A stretch of 64,000 bases of DNA from Clavelina lepadiformis (Eukaryota > Chordata > Ascidiacea > Aplousobranchia > Clavelinidae): positions 1,922,001 through 1,986,000 of the forward strand of contig NC_135244.1 of the NCBI RefSeq assembly GCF_947623445.1. Direction: 5' to 3'. This document shows positions 21,278-31,112 of this stretch, in pieces; position 1 is the first letter of the stretch, and each line of letters begins with the position of its first letter. A program made the position numbers and the translations under genes. The notes under the pieces are model-generated. The model saw only the letters and a program-made list of their open reading frames with translations. It was not told the origin of the DNA and made no database searches.

Positions 21278-23098
21278 TCACTTGGTGTGAAAGGCCATAA
21301 AGCAGTTGTTGCGTTCATTCAAGCATAGTCCTACGAGGCATTTGCTGCATTGCACCCGGGTGTAGCCAGATGGGCAATATCTGCAACGCATTCTTTTTGC
21401 AATATGATGAGGCCAGTGGTGCAAACCATCATACCGCACATCTGTAACTGGCAGGGCTTTCTTGGTCTTTTTTGAAGAGCATGTACTTTCATCATTCAGA
21501 GATGGTCTACCACGTTTCTTTATCTTTTGCTTTCCTGCCAAAGTTAGAGCAGAAGCGATACTGCTACGGAAATCTTTTAATGGAAGATACCTTGGCTGGT
21601 TGTTCTGAGCCAAATGTCTACGATATAACAGCCACGCATTTAGCACTGCTACATCTAAACAATAATACACAATGCGCATGTACCATTTTTTGCTCCGGAT
21701 GTCTGTGCGATATAATTCCAGCATCATGTCGCACAGGCCTACTCCTCCCATGTGCTGGTTATATTCTTTCACAACGTATGGCCTCTCCACATCGATCCTT
21801 TTCTTCTCAGCAACACTCCAGCGCTTGCACTTGTCTGCTGGATCAATGCTGCAGTACGTCGAAATCAAGTGGACAGCTTTGTTGTCGCACCACTTCACAA
21901 TGCTAACTCCTTCAGTATCTTCACATTTGTAGTCCAGGCTTCCACGTCCGTGCTGTTTCAGTTCTTTATCAGTCTTTAGTGTGCATCCTTTCAGCCTGTT
22001 TGATCGGATGGTGCCAACTGACCATATATTTTGCTGTTTGAGTAGACATACAAGATCAACCGAACTGAACCAGTTATCAAAATACACTTTGAAGTTCTTG
22101 TCTTCTGGAAGATTGTTTACAAGTCTCATGACAACATTTCCAGCAACGCCTAGGTTTCCAGGCAACTTCATAGCTTTGCCAGTATAAACCATGAAATCGT
22201 AAATCATACCAGACATGCCTGCTCTTGCAAATACCTTGAAGCCCCAACGATGAGGCTTATTTTTTATATATTGTTTGATCCCAGAACGCCCTTTGAAAGG
22301 GATCATCTGTTCATCAACAGAGTGGCGCTCTTCAGGTTCAAGCTGTGACATGGCATCACGCAGTCTTTTCAAAAGAGGGGACACTTTAAAAAGTGGATCG
22401 TAGTCTGGGTGGTCACGGGCCTTCATTTCGGCATTATTATTGAAGTGAATATATCTGAGATGATCTTGAAAGCGATTTCTTGACATTATGTCCGCTATCA
22501 AAGGAAAGCGAGAAAAATTGGACCAGTATGTGGTATATGCTCTGCAGGGAAAAATTCCTGTAAATAGCAATATTCCAAAGAACTGTTCTATTTCCTTTGC
22601 CGATGTACCAACAACTTTTCCATCTTTAGCCAGAGCATAACAGTTCGTTTGCTCTGCTATGTACGCCATGCAATCATCGTTTAAAAATAATTTAAAATAC
22701 TGCAATGGTGTCGGGATTTCATCTGGTGGAGTTGAAAATTCACCTTTAAAAGAAACGTCTGGAAATGTGTATGGCTTTTTCCTCCATCTGTACTTTTTTT
22801 TCTGCTGTGTATTAGTTTGGTCCTCCCCCGCGTCCGTTTCAGAAGAGATGCAACTTAACAATACTTGATCTTCTTCCTCGTCGATTGAGCCACTTTCCTC
22901 CACTTCAATTTCTAATGGCCCAGCATTTATATCTTGAGCTGGATTATAATCTGGATCAACGAGATCATCATCAACATACATTTTCTCTTCATCGTCATCG
23001 CCATCCTCTAGATCTGACTCAATTCCATCCGGCAGAAAAATATACTTAATCACGTCATCAACTCCAAATCTCTTAGCCATCTTATATAACAGGAACAC
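21278..23098 (-). CDS. piggyBac transposase (DDE_Tnp_1_7) with Gly at the third catalytic position
   Basis: A 606-residue uninterrupted frame; ATG at 23098 or, likelier, at 23080 (MAKRFGVDD). An acidic N-terminal region (about 20-95) is followed by the transposase domain (about 125-500) and a C-terminal Cys-rich zinc-binding motif (CRYCPSGYTRVQCSKCLVGLC, about 572-592). The first two catalytic aspartates are present: D262 in SVDEQMIPFKGR and D341 in VYFDNWFSS. The third, the D of GGVD in insect piggyBac (D447), is Gly here (G454 in HMGGVGLCDMM, codon GGC); the nearby D457 is kept. The protein cuts and rejoins DNA at TTAA in active relatives. Loss of the third aspartate predicts loss of catalysis unless the neighbouring acid substitutes. 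Confidence 0.93.
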   Translation of the reverse strand: MFLLYKMAKRFGVDDVIKYIFLPDGIESDLEDGDDDEEKMYVDDDLVDPDYNPAQDINAGPLEIEVEESGSIDEEEDQVLLSCISSETDAGEDQTNTQQKKKYRWRKKPYTFPDVSFKGEFSTPPDEIPTPLQYFKLFLNDDCMAYIAEQTNCYALAKDGKVVGTSAKEIEQFFGILLFTGIFPCRAYTTYWSNFSRFPLIADIMSRNRFQDHLRYIHFNNNAEMKARDHPDYDPLFKVSPLLKRLRDAMSQLEPEERHSVDEQMIPFKGRSGIKQYIKNKPHRWGFKVFARAGMSGMIYDFMVYTGKAMKLPGNLGVAGNVVMRLVNNLPEDKNFKVYFDNWFSSVDLVCLLKQQNIWSVGTIRSNRLKGCTLKTDKELKQHGRGSLDYKCEDTEGVSIVKWCDNKAVHLISTYCSIDPADKCKRWSVAEKKRIDVERPYVVKEYNQHMGGVGLCDMMLELYRTDIRSKKWYMRIVYYCLDVAVLNAWLLYRRHLAQNNQPRYLPLKDFRSSIASALTLAGKQKIKKRGRPSLNDESTCSSKKTKKALPVTDVRYDGLHHWPHHIAKRMRCRYCPSGYTRVQCSKCLVGLCLNERNNCFMAFHTK

Positions 23099-23205
23099 AA
23101 GGAACTATAAACAGTAATTTTTAACAGATAAGCAGCAATAATCAAAGCTAAAATCAATCCTTCAAATCACACCAAATCACTTACACTTACTCGCCTAACT
23201 TACCA

Positions 23206-23225
23206 TTGTTGCCGATTGGCAACAA
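23206..23225. repeat. Subterminal palindrome of the piggyBac element
   Basis: TTGTTGCC-GATT-GGCAACAA, a 20-bp palindrome just upstream of the transposase start. Confidence 0.75.
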
Positions 23226-23510
23226 CGAAAATTAAAAAATTCCTAAAAGCGAAGTACTTGAAATGGAAGTCTGACCTTCTGGTTATAAGCTGTGCCATTC
23301 CTAACCAACATGTTCTCAAACAAAATTGAGGAATATAATCTGTCTATCCCTTATAAACTCTCACTCAACATGTTGCACTTTTAGCAGTTTCTACCAGCTC
23401 TCTGAGCACGAGTGTTAGTCAAAGCAAACCAAGAAAACTAAAAATTAGTCAAGCGAAACAAAAGTCTCAGAGCAGTCTGATAAGATTATATTTATGACCT
23501 AATGTTCCCA

Positions 23511-23579
23511 TTGTTGCTGAATGGCAGCGGATAAGGGAGAAAAGCATCACAAAAGTTGATGTTGCCGAATGGCATCGCT
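23511..23579. repeat. Two further subterminal palindromes of the piggyBac element
   Basis: TGCTGAATGGCAGC (about 23515-23528) and GTTGCCGAATGGCATC (about 23561-23576) repeat the TTGCC-GAAT-GGCAA core with small changes close to the right terminus. Confidence 0.65.
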
Positions 23580-23592
23580 GGGAAGGAAAGGG
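23580..23592. repeat. piggyBac terminal inverted repeat (transposase 5' side)
   Basis: GGGAAGGAAAGGG directly before TTAA, a perfect inverse of 20937-20949. Confidence 0.95.
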
Positions 23593-23750
23593 TTAACAAA
23601 GTGGTTTGTGCTGTGTGTTGAAGTAGACAATCATTTTTTCGGACGCCGTTTACTGAAGTAGGGCATTACGAATACGGTAAACCGAAAATAGATTAATCTA
23701 TGAATTGAAATTTTCAACAAAAATGACAAATCTATACTATATACTGTAGG

Positions 23751-24701
23751 CTAGCTCACAAAACTTTCCAAAGTGTATATACCCTAAATTAACCTAAAAC
23801 TAATCCCTTTTAAGGCTTTAGCCTAAACCAAGCTCTCACTTTTCATGACTAAGTCACTAAGCTAGACTGCAAATTGAAATGAATGCTAAATTTCAACGTA
23901 AAACGACATATTTTTTCCCAAAATCTAACTAATACCCTTCAACCCAAACTTTCACGACTAGCTTAACTAACCTCAAAAATAAATCTGGACTAAAAATAAA
24001 GTCAATTATTGACGAGATTTGAACAGGCAAATGACGCAACTTTCAGCATTCATGATCAATTCTTAATCATTTTCCCTATTCCACTGGAATTCTTTCATCT
24101 TCTGAAACGAGAATCATTAATGTAACCTGTCAACGGAAATCTGCTGGTCACGTTGGACTGCAGAGTTTGAACGTATTCAGTTTCAGCAAGATCTTGGATG
24201 CGCCAAACAACCAAAAATGACAAGTGCTATGCGCATAAATGCTCAGATGCAATAGAAGTGTGAACCTCGCAGTACTGTACACAGTTTGATTTAATCAATC
24301 TATATATCAATTCAAAACTTGGGTGCACAAAAGTTATGTCCAAGTGATTAAGTGCAAAATAATGCACTTTAAGTGTGACACTGAAGCTTTTGAAAAGAAG
24401 TTATTGAGTGCACCTATATGCCAAGCTCTACAGTCTGGCAGTCATAGACGAGTTGAAATAGTTACTTTGTTTTTTAAATTATTTCCAGCTCTAGCCAACA
24501 GAATAACTTAAACTTTTATTATGTCATGTTATTGTTAGGTTAGGCCACTTTGTTTTTTTTTAACATTTAATTGCTCAAATACTCAACATATTTCTTCTGA
24601 AAATTTGTTATTGCAGAGGTTACGGTTACAAAATATTATGGTGAGGTCAAATTAGTCATGTCTTGTAAATCTGCAGAAAATCATCTAGTGATCTAGTTCA
24701 T
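23751..24701. other. Spacer before ARMC9
   Basis: Unique DNA after the duplication end, a MITE family 2 copy (24153-24438), then the likely ARMC9 promoter and 5' UTR. No coding support. Confidence 0.5.
24153..24438. mobile_element. MITE family 2 copy
   Basis: Left end TTGGACTGCAGAGTTTG, right end GCTCTACAGTCTGG (inverted match). The inside parallels 4906-5164 (CAAACAACCAAAAATGACAA, GTACACAGTTTGA, GTCCAAGTGATTAAGTGCAA). No target duplication was found around it, so it is older or its edges are off by a few bases. Confidence 0.6.
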
Positions 24702-27700
24702 ATGAAAATGTCATCTGACTTGCCTTTGTATGAAAGTGAAATTAATAAACTTGTAAAAGAATATCTAAGCTTTGCTGGACTAGAAAAAGCACTCTATTCA
24801 TTACAACTGGAATGCAATGAGAAAGGAAAGTCGATTCCACCAGGCAATGATGTGCAAGGAGATGGCTCAAAACTAACTGCACAGGTTGATGAACGAACTG
24901 CTGTTTTCTTATTATTTGACTAAAAAATGGTTTCTTGGCTATCTGTAGCGTGGTATTTCAGAATTCTTTAGTTCTGCATTGAAGTTATGTCAGTCAATTT
25001 TGTAATGTTTTTGGTTTTTAACTTTGTCATTCTAACTTGATTATATATAACTTTGCAACAACAACTACATCATGTTTACAGCATGTAGCTATGGTGAAAG
25101 CTAAGTATAATTTGATTTTTATGTTTTTAGACGCCGATTTTTGAGTTATTTTACATTTTGCAGAACAATATCCTGCTTGAATTTGACAGCGCCAATTTCA
25201 ATGCATTTTGGTCATTATGGGAACAGAACGTTCCAAACGACATTCGAAACAAAGACCAGACGTGCCAGCGACTGGAGTTTTACATTCACATTCATTTTGC
25301 CGTCTATCCAATAAGAGTTGGTTCTGTTGGAGCAGTAGGTTTTGCATTGTAGCATGTGCTTTTTGCATAGCAATATATTTATACATCAGAAATGTTTACT
25401 TTGATTACACCTTATGCTCTTTTTTCTTTGCTTTAGAATAGTCAAGCTGTGGAGCAAGCTATGATGCAATTTAAGAAATATCTTGAGACGAAAGGTGCTT
25501 TTTGTACTTCATAGGTGATAGCTTGAATTATACTGACACCACTTAATGACAATGAATGTAAACTTCGATTGTCAATGCAAACTATTTAGGTTCTGATCTC
25601 AGTCAAACAACTGAGTTTTTGCCATTTTACGCACTACCATTTGTGCCCAATCCTGTGCAACACCCCTCATTTAAAGAAATATTTTCAGTGAGTGCAACTA
25701 GATCTATGTTAGATTTTGTGACTGAACTACGTTGTATGTAACTGTATAGTAGGAGCAGTTGTTTATCGTTGTATTATGTTGCTACAGTCTGTATCATATT
25801 TGAAGTCAATAATATGTTAGTATAATTTTCAAGCCTTTACTCTGCTTACTCACTCACTTTAGACTTACTGGGTTCCTGACCTTCGCGCGAGGGTAGACAA
25901 GTTTTTGACTGCAGCATTATCAGCTACAGACCCCCCACTTCTGATAACGTTAGTGGTAAGTTTCTAATAAACAATGCAACTTGACTTGCGGTTTGTTAAA
26001 TTTAGCACAGGATGATTAAAAACTTATGATTTTGTAGAAAAACAAAGGTCGATTGTCGGTGGCAGAAGATGCTTCAGAACAAGCGACTAAGACGCTGCAG
26101 CAACATCTTATACAAGCAGAAAAGCGGTGCAGTGCGTACATGAAGCGCTTCAATAAACTCCAGGTGTGAATCTTGATCTCTTGGTCTTGTGATATAATAT
26201 TTGCTAGGAGGTACTTGTAATGTATCCTGGCCGAGAAAGAAAGTGGTCTCTGGTCAGGCAACATAAGGTATAGACATCTAACGGTGTATGGTGGACTGGT
26301 GGCATTTGGTAAAGGTAGTACGTGTAGATAATTGTACGGTAGAAGATGGATATCTGACAATGGTGGAGATCGGTTAATGTCACAATGTTTTTAAGATGTT
26401 TTTTTGGGTCTAACCGATCAATCTCAAAATTTATGCTCATGCAACTACAGCAGAAAATCAGCAGTTAGTCTTTAAAAGTTGCAGTCTTTAAAATTTCTTA
26501 ACATTCATCAAAGCCAGACCCTAAAAACATGGTCACTGCCCTTTTTGTCTTCAAAGGCTGACTACCACACCCTGATCAGCATCACAGCAGAGTTGGTGGA
26601 CTCCCTCGAGCAAACTGTTCACGGCAAGATGGTTACTGTGGAATACCTGCAGCAGATTTGTGCTCGATTGTTCAGTGGAAGATCGGTTGCCGCGAGTATC
26701 AACACAACCAGCATCGATTTCACTCGACCAGGGACAGCTTCGTCTATTTTGCGAGCTTCCGTTGCTCCGGACAGGTTCGTTTAAATCAAAAACTCACTGT
26801 TTTAACAGTTGTGAACAAAACTGACAAACGGTCTGCACTATATTACAAAAAATGTGTTAGTGTCACTTTCAACATCTGTTTAATTTCACAATGTATCCAA
26901 CACCTTTGTTCAATGTATTTACGTGCTGTCAAATAAATATCATGCCATCCACTACAGCTTTGTTGGACGAGATGAATCGCATTTGCTTCCCTCTCTCGAT
27001 TTCAACAAAATTATTTCCCACCTGCAAATGGGATCGGATCGCTTGAAAGCATTTCTACTTCAAGCTCTTCGTTGGAGACTAACCAGGTTTCTTCATGAAG
27101 TTGTCATTGACTTGAGCAACTGCTTTTTTATTCATATTCTCATTAAGAAAGCGAACGAAATTAGAAGTTAAATTTTGGCTTTAATTAAAAAAATTGTAGT
27201 CTTTTTCCGCTATGTAATATGATTATGTTACATTGGCGTGATATTAAGAATAAAATTAACAATGATATCAAAGACACCCATGAATATTTATATGGAAAAT
27301 CACTAAAGCAATACCTCGTGATCAGATCATCACCTGGAGAGCAGCGAGACACAGTTTTGCTGGCTTACATAGAGAATGATATATTTCAATGCAATGCCAA
27401 GCACTCAGCTCGTGGAACGCCATACGACAAGCGTCACATGCTTCGGCTCTTTGAATCATATGATGTCGTGGTGAAACAATATGCAGCAAGGCTTTACAAT
27501 GCCCTCGCGTCTTTGCAGAAAGGTTTGTGCTGGGAAAAAACTCGCTTTGTGTGGCCCACCACGTCCACCGTGATTCTCAAAACCTTGCTCCTGGAAAATG
27601 TGATGTGATTTGTTACAACTTCCAGGGAGAGCGTACCTCTGCGAAGATCCGGATGGAATCGGGATCCTGCAGAAGTTTCTGTGGAGAGGTCGAGACATGG

Positions 27701-30700
27701 ATGATTCCCATAATGCAACAGATCACGTGTTCGAAGAGCATTTACTTGGCTGTCTTCAGAAACTCAGTCTTCGTCGACCCCTGCAGACCGTCATGATTAG
27801 GGGTGAGAGAATATACTCATGGCCATAACCATCTCGAAAGAGATCTGTATTCGAAGTTGAAGCTGGTGAAGCCACGTTAACCCTGCGTATTATAAGATAA
27901 GCAGAATATTGATGGCACTCTAGATTTAACTTTTCTTGGCACAAGCTCTCGCAAGCATCAGCTTACTTTATCAGATGTACAAATAGATGAAGGCTCACGA
28001 TCTCTTAGTACACCTGATGCTCACCGGAGCTTGTGCCAAGAAAAGTTAACCCCAAAGTGCTTTCGATATTCCGCTTATCTTATTAATTTATTATATCAAA
28101 AGAGATCTTACTAGTTTCAAAAATAAACCAAAGTAACTCTGTTCTTACCGGTTGTATTTGCAGGTGGCTTGATTCGCTGGTTGGTCACCATTCTCTCTGA
28201 ACACGACAGTTTGTCTGATTACATGCTGGAATATGCTGTTGCCCTTCTCATGAATCTTTGTCTTCGAACAAGCGGGAAGCAGAAGTGTGGAGAGGATGCA
28301 TCTCTTGTTTTAAAAGTCAGCAAAGTTATAACTGATTTTGTGTCTATGTGGTAATGCCAAATTGCATGATCTCAATATTATGATAGTCACGGTCAATGTA
28401 TTTTCTATACCACCTGCACTGAAGGATGGAAGCCTGTGCTGTTTGGTGATATCGCCTTTTTTGTTGTGTCAGCAAATTTAGTTCTAATTCTTTTATGCTC
28501 TACTTGTGGCACGTAATCCACTACCAGGTTTTGAGTGATCTTCTCGGACACGAGAACCTCGAGATACGACCGTATGTGAACGGGGCCCTGTACAGTGTGT
28601 TGAGTAATCCTGTTGTGAGAGAAGAAGCTCGTGGTATGGGACTTGAAGCTATTTTGAGGTCAGAGCTTGGCACAGATTTTGCTTAAAACCAATCCATTTG
28701 CAGTTTTCACTGTTGAATCGTTTGATGAATATTACGTCATGAATATTTGATAATTACGTCATACTCTGTCGATTATTACATCGCAGAGATTCAATGGAAG
28801 GAGAGCAGGAGGAATTCAAGCGCCAATTGGAGTTCATCATCAAGCAACTTAACAAGACGTCGGATGAGGAAGACGTTCTCGGGGAATCAGATGATGAAGG
28901 AGACGAAGATGATGATGAGGTTGGTGGTTTTCCAATGTTGTAATCACCTCGGATTTTTACTTCAGTGGAAGAATAACAGATATATTTGAGAATAAGAATG
29001 AGTCTTTTTCCGCAAGTAGGTCACGCAGCCTGTTGTTAAAGATAGGATAATGGGGATGTAAAAGTTGATTTTAGCCATTTAGGGTGTAATTAGAGTTAGG
29101 TTTATATTAAAGGAAAGATTTAGGTTAGGATTAGGTTACTATGTTATAACAGTTAAGTTAGGTTAACAAGAAACTGTGAAAAGTAGATTCGAGTATGTGA
29201 TTTTTTTTTCGGTGAAAGCGTGGCAGTGTTTAAGAATACACTGGAAATAATTATATTTAAGAATTCTATGGTTGTGCATCATTTTAAGAACATTGAATCA
29301 CAGTTGGTCAAACTTCAACTTTTTAATTAAAACATTTTACTTTGCAAGGATCAAGATGCCATGGAGGCAGACTTGGATAAAGATGAAATAATTCAACCTC
29401 GTCCAAATGAATTCAGTGGAGAACAGCTTCTGTGTTCCGATTATCTTGGAATAATGTTTAACAGTGAAGTCACAGACATGAAGGTTTGTTTATTGTTTGT
29501 TTGTTTATATTTGTTTTGCCGTCGGTTGTCTTGTGTGTGTTGCAATAAAATTAGTCTTTTATTGTTTTGGACATGGCTTTGTTTTGAATGCTTTTTGCAA
29601 CATTATTTATAGCTTCTTCGAAACCCAGCAGTTGAATCACTTGCACCTGATTCGGGAATCCCCACTCGCCCCACCACGCCCAGCCATCAACGTGGGGCTC
29701 TTTCATCACGTGACCCCGTCCGCACGCCACGAAATTTAGCTCCACCACTTGGAGAAAGTTACGACACCTCATTATCAAATCTCCGATCTTCTTACACCAA
29801 CAACGTGAGAATTTCTGTCAAAACCAGACGATTTGTGTTCAATAGTGATTGTTGTAAATAGGTAGAATGCAGTAAATGCACCACGTTATCTAAAACTGCT
29901 AAGAGGTGGTCAGTCAATTCAACCCAAAACATTTCAACTTAAGGACTCTTCAGCCCACAGGCTTTGGTTGGGTACTCCTGGGTCGAATCAACCTGGAACC
30001 CTGTTAAAATATTTGTTTTTTATGTTGTTTTTCTACCAATTACAGCTGGTGTTATCAAGCACCATGGGACATAATACACGTCCCACGTCAAACAGTGGAA
30101 ACCGACCGCCTACCAGAACGGGGTCTAGGGGGCAAGTCACCCCAAGGTCAAGCCGACCTGCCAGTTCTGATAAAGATAATCATAACGGGTATGGTTTGTA
30201 ATAATGGGTATAGTTTGTAATAATGGGTATGGTTTGTAATAATGGGTATGGTTTTGCTAGTTTTGAATTTTGATAGCAGCGTAGAGTTTCTAGTCTTAAC
30301 ATGTCGTTGTTCAGAAAAATCAACTCTGCTCGATCGACTCGATCTCGTCAGTTGCCCATCGACCAGGAGGCTTCGATTCTCATGAGTCAGCTGACAGGAG
30401 TGGAGCGTCACCTGTCTTTACCGGCACAAAACAACCTCACACTTCCTACGAGCAAGGAAGGGTCGACCGAGTGAGTGGAAATTTATTGGGATAATGTTGA
30501 ATATTTTGTAACCTGCCCAGCTAACAAGCGTTTCGGCTGTGGCTGCAAGAACTCTTGCTACTACGATATCAATTCTTGTGTGGAAGCATAATTAACAAGT
30601 TAGAGATTAAAACGAAATAACTTGCGCATTGGACTTGTTTGTTACTGCTGTTAGCAACAAATTTAAGTAAATTGCTGTATTTCAGTTGTTACAGTTAAGT

Positions 30701-31112
30701 TAATTACAGTATTTCATTCACTATTAATTACAGTAGATTAACTTTAGCTTAGATGAATAGACTGACACCGATTTAAAAAAAATTAATCAGCTCAACAAAG
30801 CACGGACATTGGACAATGTTGGAGGCGGTTCCTTTATCATTATTGGCTTTGAGTTTTGACGCTCCATGAAAGTTACTTTGTGTATTTAGAGCCAAGGAAT
30901 ACAAGTCGGCCTTCAGCAGTCGACCTCGTATCACCCGGACCCCAGACCCGTCGGGAAGATCCCAGTTCTCAAGCCGAGCCCCACCGCCTAACCCAACCTT
31001 CTCAACGGGAGAACCCACTTCAAGACCCTCTTCTGCCAGCTCGTGGAGGGCGTCTAAGGGTAGTTCAAGCTCGGTAGGTGACAGCAGATCTCGGAAGCCC
31101 GGTCACAAATAG
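24702..31112 (+). CDS. ARMC9: LisH domain-containing protein ARMC9
   Basis: Eighteen exons in consistent phase, 904 residues, TAG 31110-31112: 24702-24884, 25164-25334, 25437-25494, 25590-25687, 25863-25955, 26038-26163, 26557-26774, 26958-27086, 27326-27522, 27626-27802, 28164-28315, 28528-28658, 28787-28919, 29349-29483, 29613-29804, 30046-30188, 30315-30470, 30890-31112. A LisH motif ([16 protein letters not shown]) starts the protein. Near-identical blocks to human ARMC9 follow: [116 protein letters not shown]. Armadillo-like repeats span roughly 330-640; the tail is Ser/Pro-rich. ARMC9 acts at the ciliary base and is mutated in human Joubert syndrome. The start could instead be the ATG at 24708. 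Confidence 0.95.
27889..28085. mobile_element. Hairpin-forming MITE in an ARMC9 intron
   Basis: Two arms of about 72 bp, inverted and imperfect: left arm 27889-27961 (AGATAAGCRGAATAT, TTAACTTTTCTTGGCACAAG), right arm 28014-28085, with a loop of about 52 bp. It is non-coding. AAAGAGATCT occurs on both sides (about 27836 and 28098), but not at the arm ends, so it is not a proven target duplication. Confidence 0.65.
29001..29226. mobile_element. MITE family 1 copy in an ARMC9 intron
   Basis: Starts AGTCTTTTTCCGCAAGTAGG, then TCACGCAGCCTGTTGTTAAAG; ends CGGTGAAAGCGTGGCAG. It has GGTTAACAAGAAACTGTGAA inside, shared with the copy at 15879. Confidence 0.6.
30187..30252 (+). repeat. 19-bp tandem repeat that multiplies a 5' splice donor
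   Basis: Three and a half units of GGGTATGGTTTGTAATAAT starting at the donor of the ARMC9 exon 30046-30188. Each unit repeats the donor context GG|GTATRG. Confidence 0.75.

Larger units (their letters stand above)
20937..23592 (-). mobile_element. piggyBac-type DNA transposon, full length
   Basis: A 2,656-bp element bounded by perfect 13-bp terminal inverted repeats (CCCTTTCCTTCCC at 20937-20949, its inverse at 23580-23592) and TTAA on both sides (20933-20936, 23593-23596). It carries one long transposase frame on the minus strand. The same locus in the duplicate (near 17113) reads AGCCTAATTAACAAAGTGG with a single TTAA, the exact empty site. Subterminal palindromes of the TTGCC-N4-GGCAA type lie near both ends. 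TTAA targets and the encoded DDE transposase define the superfamily. The element lacks visible decay apart from one substituted catalytic position in the transposase. Confidence 0.95.
17280..23750. repeat. Tandem duplication, right copy (B) with intact WDR76 and piggyBac
   Basis: Begins CGTAAGGAAACTTTCAGGTAA directly after copy A ends and runs to about 23750, where similarity to copy A stops. It includes the complete WDR76 gene and its upstream DNA, interrupted by the piggyBac element at 20937-23592. Positions 17331-17850 are 3' flank of WDR76 with no recognised gene. Confidence 0.85.

Noticed and set aside
21472-21979. Plus-strand frames inside the piggyBac element
   Set aside because: They lie opposite the intact transposase gene and have no family features.
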